Origin: Marsupella aquatica
Lineage: Eukaryota; Marchantiophyta
Direction of reading: 5' to 3'
Assembly: GCA_973895155.1 (NCBI GenBank)
Contig: OZ316893.1
Coordinates: 18,848,001-18,912,000, forward strand
Length of the DNA: 64,000 nt
The notes under the pieces are model-generated. The model was given only the letters and a program-made list of their open reading frames with translations. It did no database searches and was not told the origin of the DNA. Below are positions 45,461 through 58,339 of this stretch, one piece after another. Both the position numbers and the translations under genes were made by a program. Numbering within the stretch: the stretch's first letter is position 1; every line of letters starts with the position of its first letter.

Positions 45461-46272
45461 GCAATATGTGACTCATTTTGGCTCATGTGACTTCATTGTG
45501 ACTCACGCTGTGACCCTTAGAGTTGCAAAAGTTGAGACCAAAAAATGGAAGTCATTCTTGATACTGGGCTTTGCAACTTGCTTGATACCCATTTGTGACT
45601 GATCTGTGACTTTATTGTGGAGTCTAGCCTTGTTTCTACGTGACTGCAATATGACTTTAACGAGTCACATGGTAAGTCATATACATGACTTGCTCGCATT
45701 CAACAACGACTAGCGTGTGACCATTTAGTGTCACAGGAGAGACCAATGGAGACTCTGGCCCGGGTCACACAACATAACCATTTGGGACTCTATATACTCA
45801 TGTTTATAACTAATAAGGTTCACATGCAAGTTGTAACCATGACTAATGAACACAGAGGGACAGTTTATAAGGAGAGAGAGAGCACTCCACATTACAATAC
45901 ATAGAAACCTGATGTTCTAACTTTAGAAATATAACACATTGAATACAAGAAATGAACATAGCATGAATGACATCCACATCAAACAAAGCATCATATAAGC
46001 AAATCCTACATAAAACATTCATAAGAATTAAACAGAATCACAATCTTGCTCTAAAATTTAGATCATTTGAATTCCAATGGAATAGTTTACAATGTGATCA
46101 ATGTAATTTAGACAAAACAGGAACTCATAATTGATGACTGCAGGATGAGATAACTGAAAGCACATGCATGATACTATGAATCTCCAAGAGGACATGATTC
46201 TTGTACTCCTTCTTGACATCTAAAATCTACATAACATGACTCATAGTACAAACAAATAATGACATGACATTG

Positions 46273-49200
46273 TTATGGATCCTCTATGAACTTGCTTGGC
46301 CATAATACCAAAGAACCTGCAGCATCTCCAAGTGTCTTTTGAGGAGGATCATCATTTGTGTTTGGAATAGGAATGACAGCTTTAGGTTTCACTAGTAATG
46401 TGACTAACACTACTAAATAACCTGGGGGAATCCTCTTGCCATGGAACGTTGTGGAACCAACCTGCACTCTGCCAAATCCTACTCGTGTTCCACTCTCATC
46501 AACAGCTAACAAGCCACTTTGTCCCTCAACATTAGGTGCTTTCCCCACTTCCACCTTAAATCTTTTTGCCAGCACCGTTCTTGGAGGTTTGTATGAAACC
46601 TTTGACGTGGCTCTGCTCCCACCAGCAGACTTGCTTTGTGTGCGCATGCTTCCTCTCTTCACTGTAGTGAAGCTAGGCTCAGTAGGTTCCTCTGTTAGGA
46701 CTGTCATAGTAGCAGGTTCATCACCTGGGAGTGTCATACCAACTAACTCTTTGGTTGGTTTTATCTCAACAAGAGGCACACCTGTCATTGAGAATGATAC
46801 ATTCTGCAAATCATTTATCTCAGCAATGGAGTCAAGATCTACATAGCATGAATCTGGCTCAATGGTATCATTGTCATGCTTGCTGATATCCTCATTTGCC
46901 CCAACATTGATATCATCCACTCCCTTGCCAATGTCATCCTCATCCAAACATGGTTGACTGCCCTCTGTCAAACAAGTTGCTTGTACAGACTGCAACTTTG
47001 TTGCCTCTAAATTACAATGAGTATTTGCCAGGTTCTCATACTTCTTCTCTGCAGCACCTGCCTTATTCTCTATGGACACAACAACCACAATATATGTTAC
47101 TGAAAATAACACATTCAACAAACAATGTCAATTCAAACTATACATTTACTAATCATATCCCACACAGTTGTAAAGGCCTTACCTTCGAGCCTACATGTCA
47201 TTGGCATGCCAGAAGAGTGCATCGACTTTGCCACCTCAAGTGGTGATGGTGGAACTCTTGCAGAATTGGAATCAATTTTATCTCTCACCGACACAACAGC
47301 TTCCATTAATGTCTTGAAGTTCACATGGAACAAGTCAGTCAATGAATTCAAACGTTCATTGATCTCTGGAAGACATGTTTCGACAGCCTTCAAACGACCA
47401 CTTATCTCTGTAAGTGAAGATCCACCTCCCTACATGACACAGGGGTATAGGTTCAATCACTCCATATGAAATGTTGGGCAATATATGCACAATCAATGTT
47501 ATATACAGTGTACACCTGAAATTCAACGCAGGTCATTCAATTACCAATTAGAACTCATATAACTTACATGCTTGGAGGATTCAGATGCACCCTCTTGAGC
47601 CCGGGTGTTCACAATTTCAGCCCTCAACTCTTCTTTTGAAGGGCTTTGCCCCAATTGGGCTTTCTGCACATGCATGGCAAACACAAGTTATCATTATTAT
47701 TCAGGGAACGTACACTAAAAAACAAAGTGAACAGTACATAGTGTAGCATAAATTACATACCTAGGTCATTGATTCTTACCAAACGTTTTGCTGTCGGTGC
47801 AGTGCCGGTCCTTCCTGTCAGATTAGGGTTCTGAACACTCAACCTGGCCTCGGTCATTTGTGAACTCTTCTTTTTCGAAGCATCTGTTACAAAATAAGCT
47901 ACTAACCTTGACCACACTTTATCATCACAACTGGCTGGTGGAGGCATATCTGGCTTCTCCCCACCTTCCTTCCAAACCTTATGCATTCTCCACCTCTCTT
48001 GCTTTATGATTTTACCTGCTGTACTCTCTAGGCAACCTATGTCCACGCCATCATCACTGCCCACATAATTCCATTTGGCAGCAACATTTTCACATACAGT
48101 CTTCCAATCTTTTGGATGCTGTTTTTTTAAATTAATAACACTCACATCTAACCAACACAATACTTCAGCTTTCAAATCAGCATGCCATCGGTTCTTACGA
48201 GGACACTCAGCATCCACCCATTGTCTCTCATTCAACTTTACGTTCCCTTTCTTTGTCACCTCCCCTCGTGCACTGCTCTCGGTAGTACTGGGCGTTCTAT
48301 TGGCCACCCCTTCATTCACCCTACCTGGGGTTCTGAAGCCACCTGGGAAAATACAATGCCATTCATGCTTGAGAACTACATACAGCATAATGGATGACGG
48401 CAACATTCAATGCTTCACTTCAAGAAAAATTCTTCAAACATACATACCTGTAGCTCTGCCTGTAGATGCCTGTGCAGGGACTGCACTCTGGAATTGTTGT
48501 GACCCTGGACCACCTGTCCAGCCTAGTACAGGGGCCGGATGATGTCACTTTCTAGGTATGTAACATATGTACTAAAAACATAGTACAAACTATAGGAAAA
48601 CATATGAACATTCACCAACATACCTGGCCCCCTTTCGTGCTGCATCTGCATAGGGGCATTAGTGAATACTTGAGTCGATGGTTCGACTGTCCAACCTGCA
48701 CACATACATTTTCTATTATTATACATGTGCAGAATCCCCCCCACGTCAATGGACTCCACATTTAATGAGTTCTTCCATTGCTGACAAGATCAGACATTAC
48801 CTGCCCCTCTTCCAGCATTTGTAGGTACTGTATTTTGAAATCCCTGCCAATTACCTTCACCACCTTCCCAACCTTATTCATTCCACGATCCACCACCATC
48901 CTCCCAACCTTGTTCAACCCATGTCTGTCCTTGTGGACATTGGAACTGATCATTACTAGCATTTGCCCAATCAGGTTGGGCAGAATCTGCATGCAATGGC
49001 ACGTGGACAGAATTTCATGTTGTCTGAATCCAATACATCCCAAACAATGTCAAAAATTGATATGCAGTCTGAAATTCAGGATTGCCATGCCTTCACAAAT
49101 AACTGGCATATAGATATATACTCACATCCCCATGGTTGAGGTGGACGTCCATACCCACGAGACTGTGAGTTTGGACCTGCTCTGCCTCTACCACGGGCAT

Positions 49201-49602
49201 AACCTAGAGCTTGCCCCCTGCCATAGTATTGGGCACCAGCCTGGGATCTACCACTACTACCACCTCGCCAACCTTGATCAGAGGTCAGCCCCCCTGCTGG
49301 TATGGTGCATGCACAGGCTTTGCAGGCAAAACAGAACTGGCAGGACGCTGCATCACATCACCAACTACAATGTCAAGAACTAAGCAAGGTACATAGGGTG
49401 TAGTACTGAACATATGAAACCTCTCAACAAGAGTTTTTAACTCTAAACCTAGCTTGTTGGGAAAACTACTTACCTGTTTCTTTTGGGGCTGCTCTGCAAT
49501 GTATTCATCTTCATAACCCCCATCCTCATCCATTTCCTCTAGAAAATACTCATCATCTGCATCTTCTTGTCTAGTGTCTACACCCACTTGCGCAGCATCC
49601 AT
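46273..49602 (-). CDS. TNPA-like gene of the CACTA element (multi-exon, probably degraded)
   Basis: In En/Spm, TNPA binds subterminal repeats and brings the ends together. First coding exon candidate 49474-49602: ATG, acidic (EDADDEYFLEEMDEDGGYED), ending at a consensus donor CAG-GTAAGT. A Gly/Arg-rich stretch (GYARGRGRAGPNSQSRGYGR) follows at about 49275-49135 in a shifted frame. The 48406-47753 segment has WVDAECPRKNRWHADLKAEV and a Ptta/En/Spm-like VWSRLVAYFVTDASKKKSSQ block followed by PNLTGRTG. Near 47390-47210 is a helical segment. The C-terminal exon (47121-46273) has SGLLAVDESGTRVGFGRVQV, PIPNTN and LGDAAGSLVLWPSKFIED, like the C-terminal domain (DUF8039-type) of plant En/Spm proteins, with the stop at 46273. 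Splicing between segments is not fully resolved. Confidence 0.65.
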
Positions 49603-50139
49603 GTCATCTCCACATTATGCCATTGTAGGTACGACCTTCTTGCTCACTCTGTCACTCCGGCGCATGGGCCCAGAGATAGTGCTGGTCACCCTTCTTGTGT
49701 ACTCCTTTTGTTTCTTTGAAAAACCTGCTGCTCTGCGACATTCCAACATGAGAATACAGTCACAATTTCAGTGCCACATTGAACTATTCATGTCACACAA
49801 ACTCAGCGGAGGGGTGTAGTTGAGAATCGTTCCCTTACAATTCAGCCACATCCTTTTCTAGATCCAGTTCTGCAATTTTGGCTTTCACGTATGCTCGTTG
49901 TTCCATAGCTTTCCTTTCATACTCACACATCTCTGTGTCACTCTGTTCCATCCTACTGGACCACAAAAACATGTCATCTATGGTCACCCCGTATAACACA
50001 ATGCAACCACAATCACCAGGCATCCATCCATACATCTGTGTTGCTTTAGAATTACTTTATTACACATTCCCTCACTAATGTCCATGCAAACAATTCACAT
50101 TACTCATGGCACAGGCACACTGTTGGCATCTGCATCTCT

Positions 50140-51888
50140 GAATTCACCTCCTTCAGCAAATGCATCTACCCTTGTCACAGGAATGAAGTCCCCGCTATCA
50201 TGAACTACAGGCACTTGGTCTGAACGCCGACGATCAAAGGCACTATGAGAGTGTAAATGAAACTCAAGGTTTGATCCTTCCATCCGACGTTGCCTGGCCT
50301 ATTTATGACACACTACACGCCAACCTGGGGAGTCTTCCACATCCAGGAAAAAAGCTTGCTCCACCTGACTTGGAAACACAAATGGCCCAGACCATTCTGG
50401 CAATTTCCCTCTGAAATTGGCCAGCAAGAAACCGTCATTGTCTCTCTTCATGGTAGCCCTATTACCAAGCCAATCCTGCCGCACCTATGAACCTTTCATA
50501 AGAATCACAGGACTGGACACCGCCCCATAGTCCAAAGCCCATATGTCAACTAATTCTCCCACATATCCCATCTCCATCCAGGCCCTGTCGTGATTGTGGC
50601 TCTGTTGCTCAAATACAGTTATGAGCCCACAGTCATTTGTCACCCTGTAGGCACTATCACCATCCTTCACTCGAAAGTGATTCCCATATGCTCTCATCTG
50701 TTTGTAAGTCTTCACTTTCAGGCTAGGGGCATTAGACAATAGGTAATTGTCTGCATCCATGTCTGGGTGGGTCTCGTGATGCTCTCTAATTGCCACTCTA
50801 ATCCACTCCATGAAACCTGGAAAAGTTGTTCCTACAGTGGGATGGGCCGCCTTGAATGACTCATACTCCCTGAACAAACAACCACACAGCATTAGCTTGG
50901 GTAAATATGAACAGGCTGAAGGAGAAAATCACACGCACACAACATTTAAGCTCATGAACTGGATTATAGCACATGTATGCACTCACTGTATCCATGGTTC
51001 CATCACCACAGTGTTGTGCAATACAAAGTCATGTGCCAAGTCTCTCATAGATGTGGTCAGGTTCTTTGTGGTTGCAGCCCCTTCCAGTACTTCACCTATC
51101 ACCCCTTCCTCCTCATCAGAATTCCACACCCTGGTCTTCACATGCTCATATTGTGCTATGTATTCGGTCATAAATCCCAGAGTCTCATCCTTGATGTAAC
51201 CTTTAGCCATGCTTGCTTCAGGTTTGTAATATGTTCTCACGTGACCTTTGAGTAGCTTCATGTACCGTTCCAAAGGGTACAACCAACGACCACTCACAGG
51301 CCCAAATTGGTGTAGCTCTTCCACAACATGGACAAGTAGGTGGGTCATGACATCAAAAAATGCGGGAGGAAAATAAATCTCCAAGTCACACAGCACCTGA
51401 GCGACATCTTCTGTCAGTTGTGGGAAGTGTGTTTCATCCCAAACCTTCACAGAAATACGACGAAACACATCACTGAGTCGCATGATCACATTACGAACAG
51501 GCTTCTGCAACAGGCCCCTCAGACATAAAGGCAACACCTGTTGCATCAACATATGGTAGTCATGGCTTTTCATACTACCAAGCTTTCTAGTCATGATATG
51601 CTTCTTGAAAGCACTGCCATAGTTTGAAGGAACCTTCAAAGAACTCAACCTCTGCACAAATAGTTGCCACTCTGTGTCTGTCAGAACATAGGGCGCTTGG
51701 TACTTCAAGAGCACATCAGCTCTGTGGGCATGTGGCCTCAACCAAAGATGGGGTTTCATTCCCCTTTGTTCAAGATCCAATCTCATTGAACCAGTGTCTT
51801 TCTCTCCACACAAGAATCTGAGTAGACTCTCACAAATATTCTTCTCAATGTGCATAACATCAATGTTATGTTTGCTTGGCTCAAACTC
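50140..51888 (-). pseudogene. tnp2 (TNPD-type) transposase, N-terminal half missing
   Basis: Exon 51888-50987 begins after a CAG acceptor and reads EFEPSKHNIDVMHIEKNICE, then VPSNYGSAFKKHI, MKSHDYHMLMQQVLPLCLRG, the DUF4218 block YFPPAFFDVMTHLLVHVVEE and SGRWLYPLERYMKLLKGHVR, ending EPWIQ at donor GTGAGT. After a 117-nt intron, the exon from 50869 reads EYESFKAAHPTVGTTFPGFM and the DUF4216-like part. A TAG at 50485-50487 separates it from RQDWLGNRATMKRDNDGFLL and FVFPSQVEQAFFLDVEDSPG; a second TAG lies at 50299. This enzyme cuts at the CACTA ends. The usual N-terminal parts (transposase-associated domain, the LYxGC block and SGLQTKG-ACPxC) are not found upstream, so it could not work alone. 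Confidence 0.82.
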
Positions 51889-54800
51889 CTGCACCGTTGC
51901 AATGCAAAAGCGTCAGCAAATGCCTCAAGTTTAGTCTCTCTCTTTGAAATGAATGCACATGCTCTGAACCAAAACATGTATCCCAATTAGCATCAACTCC
52001 AAGAGGCTTACCCTCCAATACTTGAGCTCCAAGTCCAATATGCTCAGTCTTTTTACACCATATCGCTTTATTGGTTCTACAATTGGTTCTCCAGATCAAA
52101 ATGCAGCACACATACTTCTGGAACCATTCAGATTCGGCCTTGCCATTTTGTTGCCTCCAAGCTCAATTCATCCATGTCCTACTTGAAGGCAAAATAGACA
52201 AAAATAGAGCAAAACCACTAACCAAGTAGTGTTTGACCATAGGGACAACAAATTGAAACAGAGAGAAGGCTGGCAGCCCAAGCCAATAGTCTTCCATAGG
52301 GGAGAGAGTACGATCAAGAAAGTGAAGAACATGTAGTTCTTACGCAAAAAACTCAGCAACAATAGACAAATTCACTAGCCAGAGGGAGTGAAAAGCAAAT
52401 GAGTACCAAGCCAACCAACTAAGACTGACTATGAAATGCAAGTGACGTCATTACAACCAAAACAATACAACAAAGCACTTAGGCAACATTAATACAAAAT
52501 TGTAGAGGAATTATATCATGCGATAGATAGTACTCGGTTCTACCTGAGGTGTACAATCATACTCCCCTCAGGTAGAATGTGTATGCAGTTACATACACAT
52601 GACGATCCCCAAGAAAGCAGACAACAGTTCCTAGCAGACAACAGTTCCTAGCAGACAACAGTTCTTGTTGCGTGTCTCAGGCTGATTTTTACTTTCCAGA
52701 CTTGAGAGTTGTGAAGGTAGTTTTAGTAACTTTCCTTTGACTCGATTTGGGAGCATTTGACCTATCTGCTAGCTTGTAGTTAGCTTCATGATGTCTGTAC
52801 ACTTTGGTGTCCGAGCCGAGCACCGATTCTTCCTCTCCTCTATTTTAGCTTCGTGATATCTGTACACGTTGGTGTCCGGGCTCTGATTCTGCCTCTCCTC
52901 TATTTTTGCATCGTGATAGGCTTTGATCACAGTAGCGTATTGGAGCATGGAAATTTGAGGTCCATTTCAAGGCAGCGGGAATAAGTACATTGATCAACTG
53001 GAGACCAGAAATGCGCATATGTGAATGTCATACCTTTCAGGCGGAAGTCATAGGTAGCAAGTAGCAGGCATGAACTTGCAAGCAGCAACTTGCGCTCTGT
53101 TGCCCCCTGCAGCTTACTAAAAGAACACTCCACTGAGAAGCAATGACAACGGATTGGAGCTCCTCCCCAATTAATATAGTCTCCAACCAATCACGTTCAT
53201 GATCTGAGGTGAGACATGACATACAATAATCGCTGATGCAGAGATCTAAGAATCGTCTCAATCCAAGGAACAGAACATCTCACGACATCACGGACATTTT
53301 ACAGTAACAAAATGCAACACCCACCCTATGCATCTATAACATTGAGTACAAACATTCATGGATTGCAAAATTACTCTACACTTCATGCGTCACCTTCAGG
53401 TCAAGTCGTAGCTCCAGCCACAACTCATAGGTCGTAGCTCCAACAAGTAGCTGCAACCACGGCTCACAAGTCCAGCTCCCCTGTCAGCTCACATGAATAG
53501 CGCCTCCCTTCGCTGCACTCCATGCATCTGTTGCTAGTTGCAACACAAACATTAAGCAGTCAATAAGCAGGGCCACTTTCATTGTACACAATGTCACATA
53601 AATCCTACCTGGACGGTTTGCATTGGAATAACTGTCATAATCACCCCGGCCGTAGCCTTCACTGATCAATGTGAAGGGCGTGCACCTCAATGCCAGCATT
53701 CAGTGTCCGGGCTCTTGTGAGTGGAGAATGAGTTTAAAGACAACAAGAGGCCATAACATTGCCTCCACCTACAATGTATGTCATTGTTGAGGTAAACTTA
53801 CCAAATGTGAACTCCAATCTCTGCCCACAAGAACAACTCCTTGCGACTCTTTTGCGCGTCCACAGATTGTCTTACTGACAATGCCAATGCAAAAAAGGGC
53901 CCGATCGCTGTTGCAACCACGATGATCCACCTCACGCTAGATAGTTGGCCTTCAAGATCACTCCCCACTTTTTTGCAGCTCCTCAGTTCTACGTCGCAGC
54001 TCCCCGATCCTCCACAACCCCTTGCCCACGGCAGTGCTGCAATAAAATAAGCTCCTGGTCGCAGCTCCTCAGTTATCGGTCATAGCTGCAACAACATAAG
54101 CTCATAGTAACTCGGCCTAAACCCACAGCTCAGTCCTCCAATGACAAAATACCTAAACCTTGGCCCAAATGCGAGCTCCCGATAGTATTCAGACCTTGCA
54201 ACATTCAACTGGAAGCGCACAATGGAGAAGAGCTTGAAGGTCGCACACCTGAAAAAATCAATCATGGATTGATCTACGAGCTGGATATTGGAGTCTGTGT
54301 CTCTCATCCAAGGCTTCCAATCATCTGCTCTAGTCCAAAGCTCCCAAAAGTATAGAGGGCAGATGTACACTCAAGCATGACAAGCGGGAGTGAAGTCCGT
54401 AAAGCTCCTCTCCCTAAACGATGGTTGTTGGTAAGCACAATGGACATCCAAGTTTTTCCTTGACAAAAACCTCCGAGTTCCCGCGCACCTTCAACTCCCA
54501 TTTGCACTCTGCTGGTGTGTTTCCTGTTGAAAAACCCGCTCACCCTAAACTTGTATCCAAAGGCAAACTCACGCACAATGCATACCTTAACACTTAGTGA
54601 GAGAACTGAACCCAGTGACACTCGACCACTTTGCGTTGACATGAGCCGTAAACCCTAAAGCAAATTTGACACAACACAATATGAGCAAAGATTAAATGAA
54701 CGCACAGGGCTAGGATTAACCTTACAATAGCCTTGTTGCATGTTCATTAATTAAGAGCACAAATGATGAGCCTAAAAGAAAAATAATACTATCTAAGATC

Positions 54801-55363
54801 AAGCCTTCTTCATATATATATATATATATATATAGCATGCAAAAATATAGTAGTTGGACATCCAATGTTCTATGGCTGGTATAGAGGGTAGGACAAGTGG
54901 TAAAGATGGGGAAAATTAGAGATTGACTACAAAAAGCATTAAGTTAGGTTAACAAGGTTTGACAAAGCCGGCCTTTTTTTGTTTGAATGGGGCTGAGGCT
55001 TCATTGTGTCTAAATGGGGTCAGGAGTAATTATGGTTTAGAATGGTACGACTAAACTATTATTAAATTGATGTGGAATGACATATGGTGTATCCAAAATC
55101 ATATGTATATGGTTGCGGATCCCATACTTTAAGGTTTAAGGGTTTAAATGTAGTGGTCTCATAAGTTGTACTCTAATGTAGAGTCACTTGTATAACTTCA
55201 CCCTAATTGCCTTAACTAAGTTATAGTTGCAACTTACCTAAAAGTTGTAAACATGACTTGGCAAAACTTCACCAAAACTCAGTCAAGAAGGTGTGACTAA
55301 CATGACACCAACAACCTTGGAGTCGCTATTTCATGAAGGTCTTGGACAAGTCACACATCTCCA
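51889..55363. other. Non-coding 3.5 kb of the CACTA element with tandem repeats
   Basis: No transposase motif. Features seen: three tandem copies of GACAACAGTTCCTAGCA (about 52620-52665); two copies of a ~75-bp unit with ATCTGTACACGTTGGTGTCC-like sequence (52785-52925); an AT dinucleotide run (54811-54834); repeated GTCGTAGCTCCA-like blocks near 53400-54080. It may hold transposase promoter and leader sequence. A donor-like site (GGAGG-GTAAGCC on minus, about 52010) hints at a 5' exon, but no protein could be named. Confidence 0.5.
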
Positions 55364-55393
55364 GGTCTCAAAACGGGTGGATTTCTTCTAGTG
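55364..55393 (-). repeat. CACTA right terminal inverted repeat
   Basis: Reverse complement begins CACTAGAAGAAATCCACC and ends TTTTGAGACC, pairing with the left terminus. Confidence 0.9.
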
Positions 55394-56329
55394 GGAAGTT
55401 ACCACCTTCTCATTCACCATATTGAGCTCAATGCGCTCAGCAAGTGAAAAAACTATAGCCAATGTGGGATCTGAATCCCTCAATAGAGTGGCATCTCTCA
55501 CTCTACGACGCAACTCCCTATCCAGAATTGCATACCAAAATTGGACCACTTGGGCCTCTGTCACTCCTTGTGTGACCGTAATCAACCTTCGCATACGAGT
55601 GTATGCCTCACGTAGGCTCTCTCCAGTCTTGCGCTGGAACTCCTGAAGACCCTTCAACTTCTCGGTTCTCACACCCTGGTAGTTCTGCTTCAATACTTCA
55701 AAGAACTTCATCACAGGGTTAAATGTTGGCGCAGCTCCACTCCCAGCCACAATCACACCGGTAGGAATAGCGGTGGATGCTGATGGAGTGCCACTCTGGC
55801 TAGTGCTGCTAGAAGAAGCCGCAACTGTAGCAATGGGTTGGGCAACTGCACTTGTGCCATAAGTGATGGACACATAGTTTGGTGACCAATGCTGTCTCCA
55901 TGCCTCAATATCCACTAAATGAGCCTTTCAAAACTCATGGTAGTCATCCATGGGTGGCCCCTCCAAATGCTAAAACAACCCTTTCCAAGCCATGAAAGGT
56001 GTGAACAATGTGGCATTACGCATTGTCTGCATATCACACCACGTATCAAACTCTTGGATGAAATCATCCAAATCAATCGTGCCAATTGCACCAGAGTATC
56101 TCCTCGGCCCTTTCGTGGTCCCATACATCTCCTCCATATCCCACAACAATGGAATAGTCACTTGATGTTGAGGAGAAGTGGCTACTAAGTCCTTGTCAGA
56201 ATCACTATCTGAAACCCCACTTGTGACCACTAACAATGTCGTCGGCCAAAATTGCACTCCACTCCGAGTGAAACCAGCCCGTCGTCCCTCGGGTAGCCCC
56301 ATATCACCAGAGGACTCCGTGATGACCAA
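55394..56329 (-). pseudogene. Gypsy II gag N-terminal part
   Basis: The minus-strand frame starts MVITESSGDMGLPEGRR at 56329. It has a capsid-like region (IDLDDFIQEFDTWCDMQTMR, LFTPFMAWKGLF), a TAG at 55970-55972 (also in gypsy I), HLEGPPMDDYHEF and another stop. It then runs on through VDIEAWRQHWSPNYVSITYG and a Ser/Thr/Ala spacer to GLQEFQRKTGESLREAYTRM and LAERIELNMVNEKVV, just before the CACTA insertion. Gag forms the particle that packages element RNA. This is the 5' end of the polyprotein. Confidence 0.82.
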
Positions 56330-56381
56330 TTTTCCCTAAATGGTCACCATCAACTCACCACTATCAATAATCAACCAATTG

Positions 56382-56722
56382 GCGGAACGGTGTTCCGCGG
56401 ATACCCATCACTCAATCGCGGAACGGTGTTCTGCAATGCACCACCACCAATCTCCAAGACAATTGACAGAACGGTGTTCTGTAAATTGCTTAGTTGCGGG
56501 ACAGTGTTCCGCAACCCTCCATCACCAATAGCCAAGCTAATTGGCGGAACAGTGTTCCGTGAGTTGCCTAGTTGCGGGACAGTGTTCCGCAACCAACCCT
56601 TCTTCACAACGTAGACGAGACGTGTGCTGGGGCAGACCAATCTTCCCAAAATTACCACAATGGAATGGTGCTCCGCAATCGACCAATCTCCAATATGCCC
56701 CCTCAACAGAATAGTGTTCCGT
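56382..56722. repeat. Array of eight GCGGAAC-n3-GTTCCGC palindromes in the gypsy II leader
   Basis: Units at 56382-56398, 56418-56434, 56466-56482, 56496-56512, 56544-56560, 56574-56590, 56662-56675 and 56706-56722. The consensus is GCGGAACGGTGTTCCGC; the last two or three are degenerate. The spacers differ. Each unit can form a 7-bp stem with a 3-nt loop in RNA, or serve as a dyad protein-binding site in DNA. Confidence 0.85.
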
Positions 56723-57360
56723 GAAAGACCTTCACAATCTTGTTGCTGCGAAAACCCTGCCGCAATTCCCGGACAAAGCACTGTTCACTAACTTTGTCAT
56801 TTTCCTTGTGCCCTAGGTCGCTGCCGCACCTCGCTTCTCCGCGGTGCGCTACGTCGCCGTAGGCAATGCAATTTGCCAACATTCAACGTCGCTTTCTTCA
56901 AAGGAATGCACTGTCCGTCAACATCAAACTTGATGAATCTCAAATCCGCAACATACAACTTCAACGATCAACTCCCGATTGGGACCATCCCCGAACCAGA
57001 ATCACAAACAATCACAAGTCTGACCGACTTGCCTTCACAAAACCGCAGCGAATACTCTCAACAATCCGCGCATAATAGTCGACAATAGCTTCCGATCATC
57101 GACCGCACACTTAGTCTTCCAAAATGCTGCAATGTTGATCGATGCGAACTGCAACTCCAAACGCACACTCAACAACTCAAAGCTCCGCATTCACTAGAGC
57201 TTTCTCAACACCAACTTGTAACAGATCGAGATACCAGCGATCCGTTCAACAACAAAACCCGATCCGAGATACCACGAATTGTCAACAACAACACCACAAC
57301 AAAATCGAACTTCTGTTTGCACAATCCGTACATCAGAATTCGAAGCTGATCTTTCAATGT

Positions 57361-57690
57361 AATCTTCTTCAATAGTGCAAATCGAACAACGATTGGTGCT
57401 AATCCAACAACGATCCCATCCAACGCGATCACACATGTATGTCAAGCCCAACGCACCTTGTGCTTCAAGGAATCCACGTTACATGCACACAACCTGGTCA
57501 GCCACACCATAGCCACCAAGCTCATGCTCAAAGGCTCAACATTGAAAGAGGAGGCCTTTGAGCCAACACAAGGGGATAATTATCCCTCACACCAACTCAA
57601 ACTAAACCTAGTGCTCATGTAGCACACATACAAAACCTCTATACCTAGATAGTACGATATACTTTACTACCACTCTAAATGGTGTGACAG
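57361..57690 (-). repeat. 5' LTR-like repeat of gypsy II
   Basis: About 330 bp, about 95 percent identical to 38641-38969 with the same start (TGTCACACCATTTAGAGTGG on minus). The leader from 57360 downward shows no obvious primer-binding site, so the repeat may be only part of the LTR. Confidence 0.7.
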
Positions 57691-58339
57691 CTAACTCAAT
57701 AGGGGCAACTCAATTGGTTCAAAGAAGAGAGTTATGGTATAGATGAATTTGGAACTATCTACACCTTCATGAATATGCCATTTCATGCTATTTGAAGTGG
57801 TCTACCTTCAATCATGTTTTATTTTCTCCTAATTCTAGGTTCTGGAAGTTTGCATTTCCCGCATGTTTTGAGTTTGGTGTTTGTCTTCACACAACTCTTT
57901 TTGTGGTAGACAGTAGACTATATCGTAATGTAGCTTTTTCATGGCTTAATTGAAATCAAAGTTTTGGGGCTTGAGACCAGGATTTCAAAACCAGCCAATG
58001 CACCTTCATTTGCTTGCATGTATTCAGTGGTTGAGGACAAATCAAAAGTAGTTGATGAGAACTAAATTGCAAAAATTGCACATATAGAGATATTTTGTGG
58101 TAGCAGCAAAACTTTGTTGGATCCTATCTCAGTCATTTTTTATGACAATGGACAATTTGGCCTAAAAAAAAACTTTGCAGAATGCAAAAGTGCCCTAATG
58201 CCAAGTGCCATTTACTGGGTGAAAACATGACCATAAATTTCAACTCTAAACTGTGAGCTTATATATCGTGTAGACAAAATGTGATTAGTAAAAGGAGAGT
58301 CTATCTAGTTGCTTGTAGTTGGCCAAAACAGGACCCGTT
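57691..58339. other. Unassigned flank
   Basis: AT-rich, no coding frame, no repeat of the families seen elsewhere in the window. Confidence 0.35.

Larger units (their letters stand above)
45431..55393 (-). mobile_element. Complete CACTA (En/Spm) DNA transposon, 9963 bp, inserted in gypsy II gag
   Basis: Ends are CACTAGAAGAATCC at 45431 and, as reverse complement of the right end, CACTAGAAGAAATCC at 55393. It is flanked by a perfect 3-bp duplication, GGA (45428-45430 and 55394-55396). Removing it with one GGA joins the gag frame (KVVTS-GFSKEAPK), matching the empty site in gypsy I at 14398-14425. Both ends carry many TGTGACT/AGTCACA-like subterminal motifs (45470-45740 and 55180-55350), typical transposase-binding repeats. 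It carries a TNPA-like gene and a 5'-truncated tnp2 gene, both on the minus strand. Confidence 0.93.
38504..57690 (-). mobile_element. Ty3/gypsy retrotransposon encoding cytosine methyltransferase and PHD finger (gypsy II)
   Basis: Minus-strand order from 57690: LTR-like repeat (57361-57690), leader with palindrome array (56330-57360), gag (56329-55394, continued 45430-44768), protease (44722-43982), methyltransferase (44031-42553), RT/RNase H (42302-40614), integrase and PHD (40600-39282), polypurine tract (39109-39122) and 3' repeat region (38504-39108). Without the CACTA insertion the element is about 9.2 kb. Weak flanking duplication: GCTAT (38499-38503) versus GCTAA (57690-57694). Many stops make it inactive. 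Confidence 0.85.

Noticed and set aside
56382-56722. Regular palindromic repeats resembling a CRISPR array
   Set aside because: Spacers are of unequal length, units degenerate, and the context is a plant retrotransposon leader.
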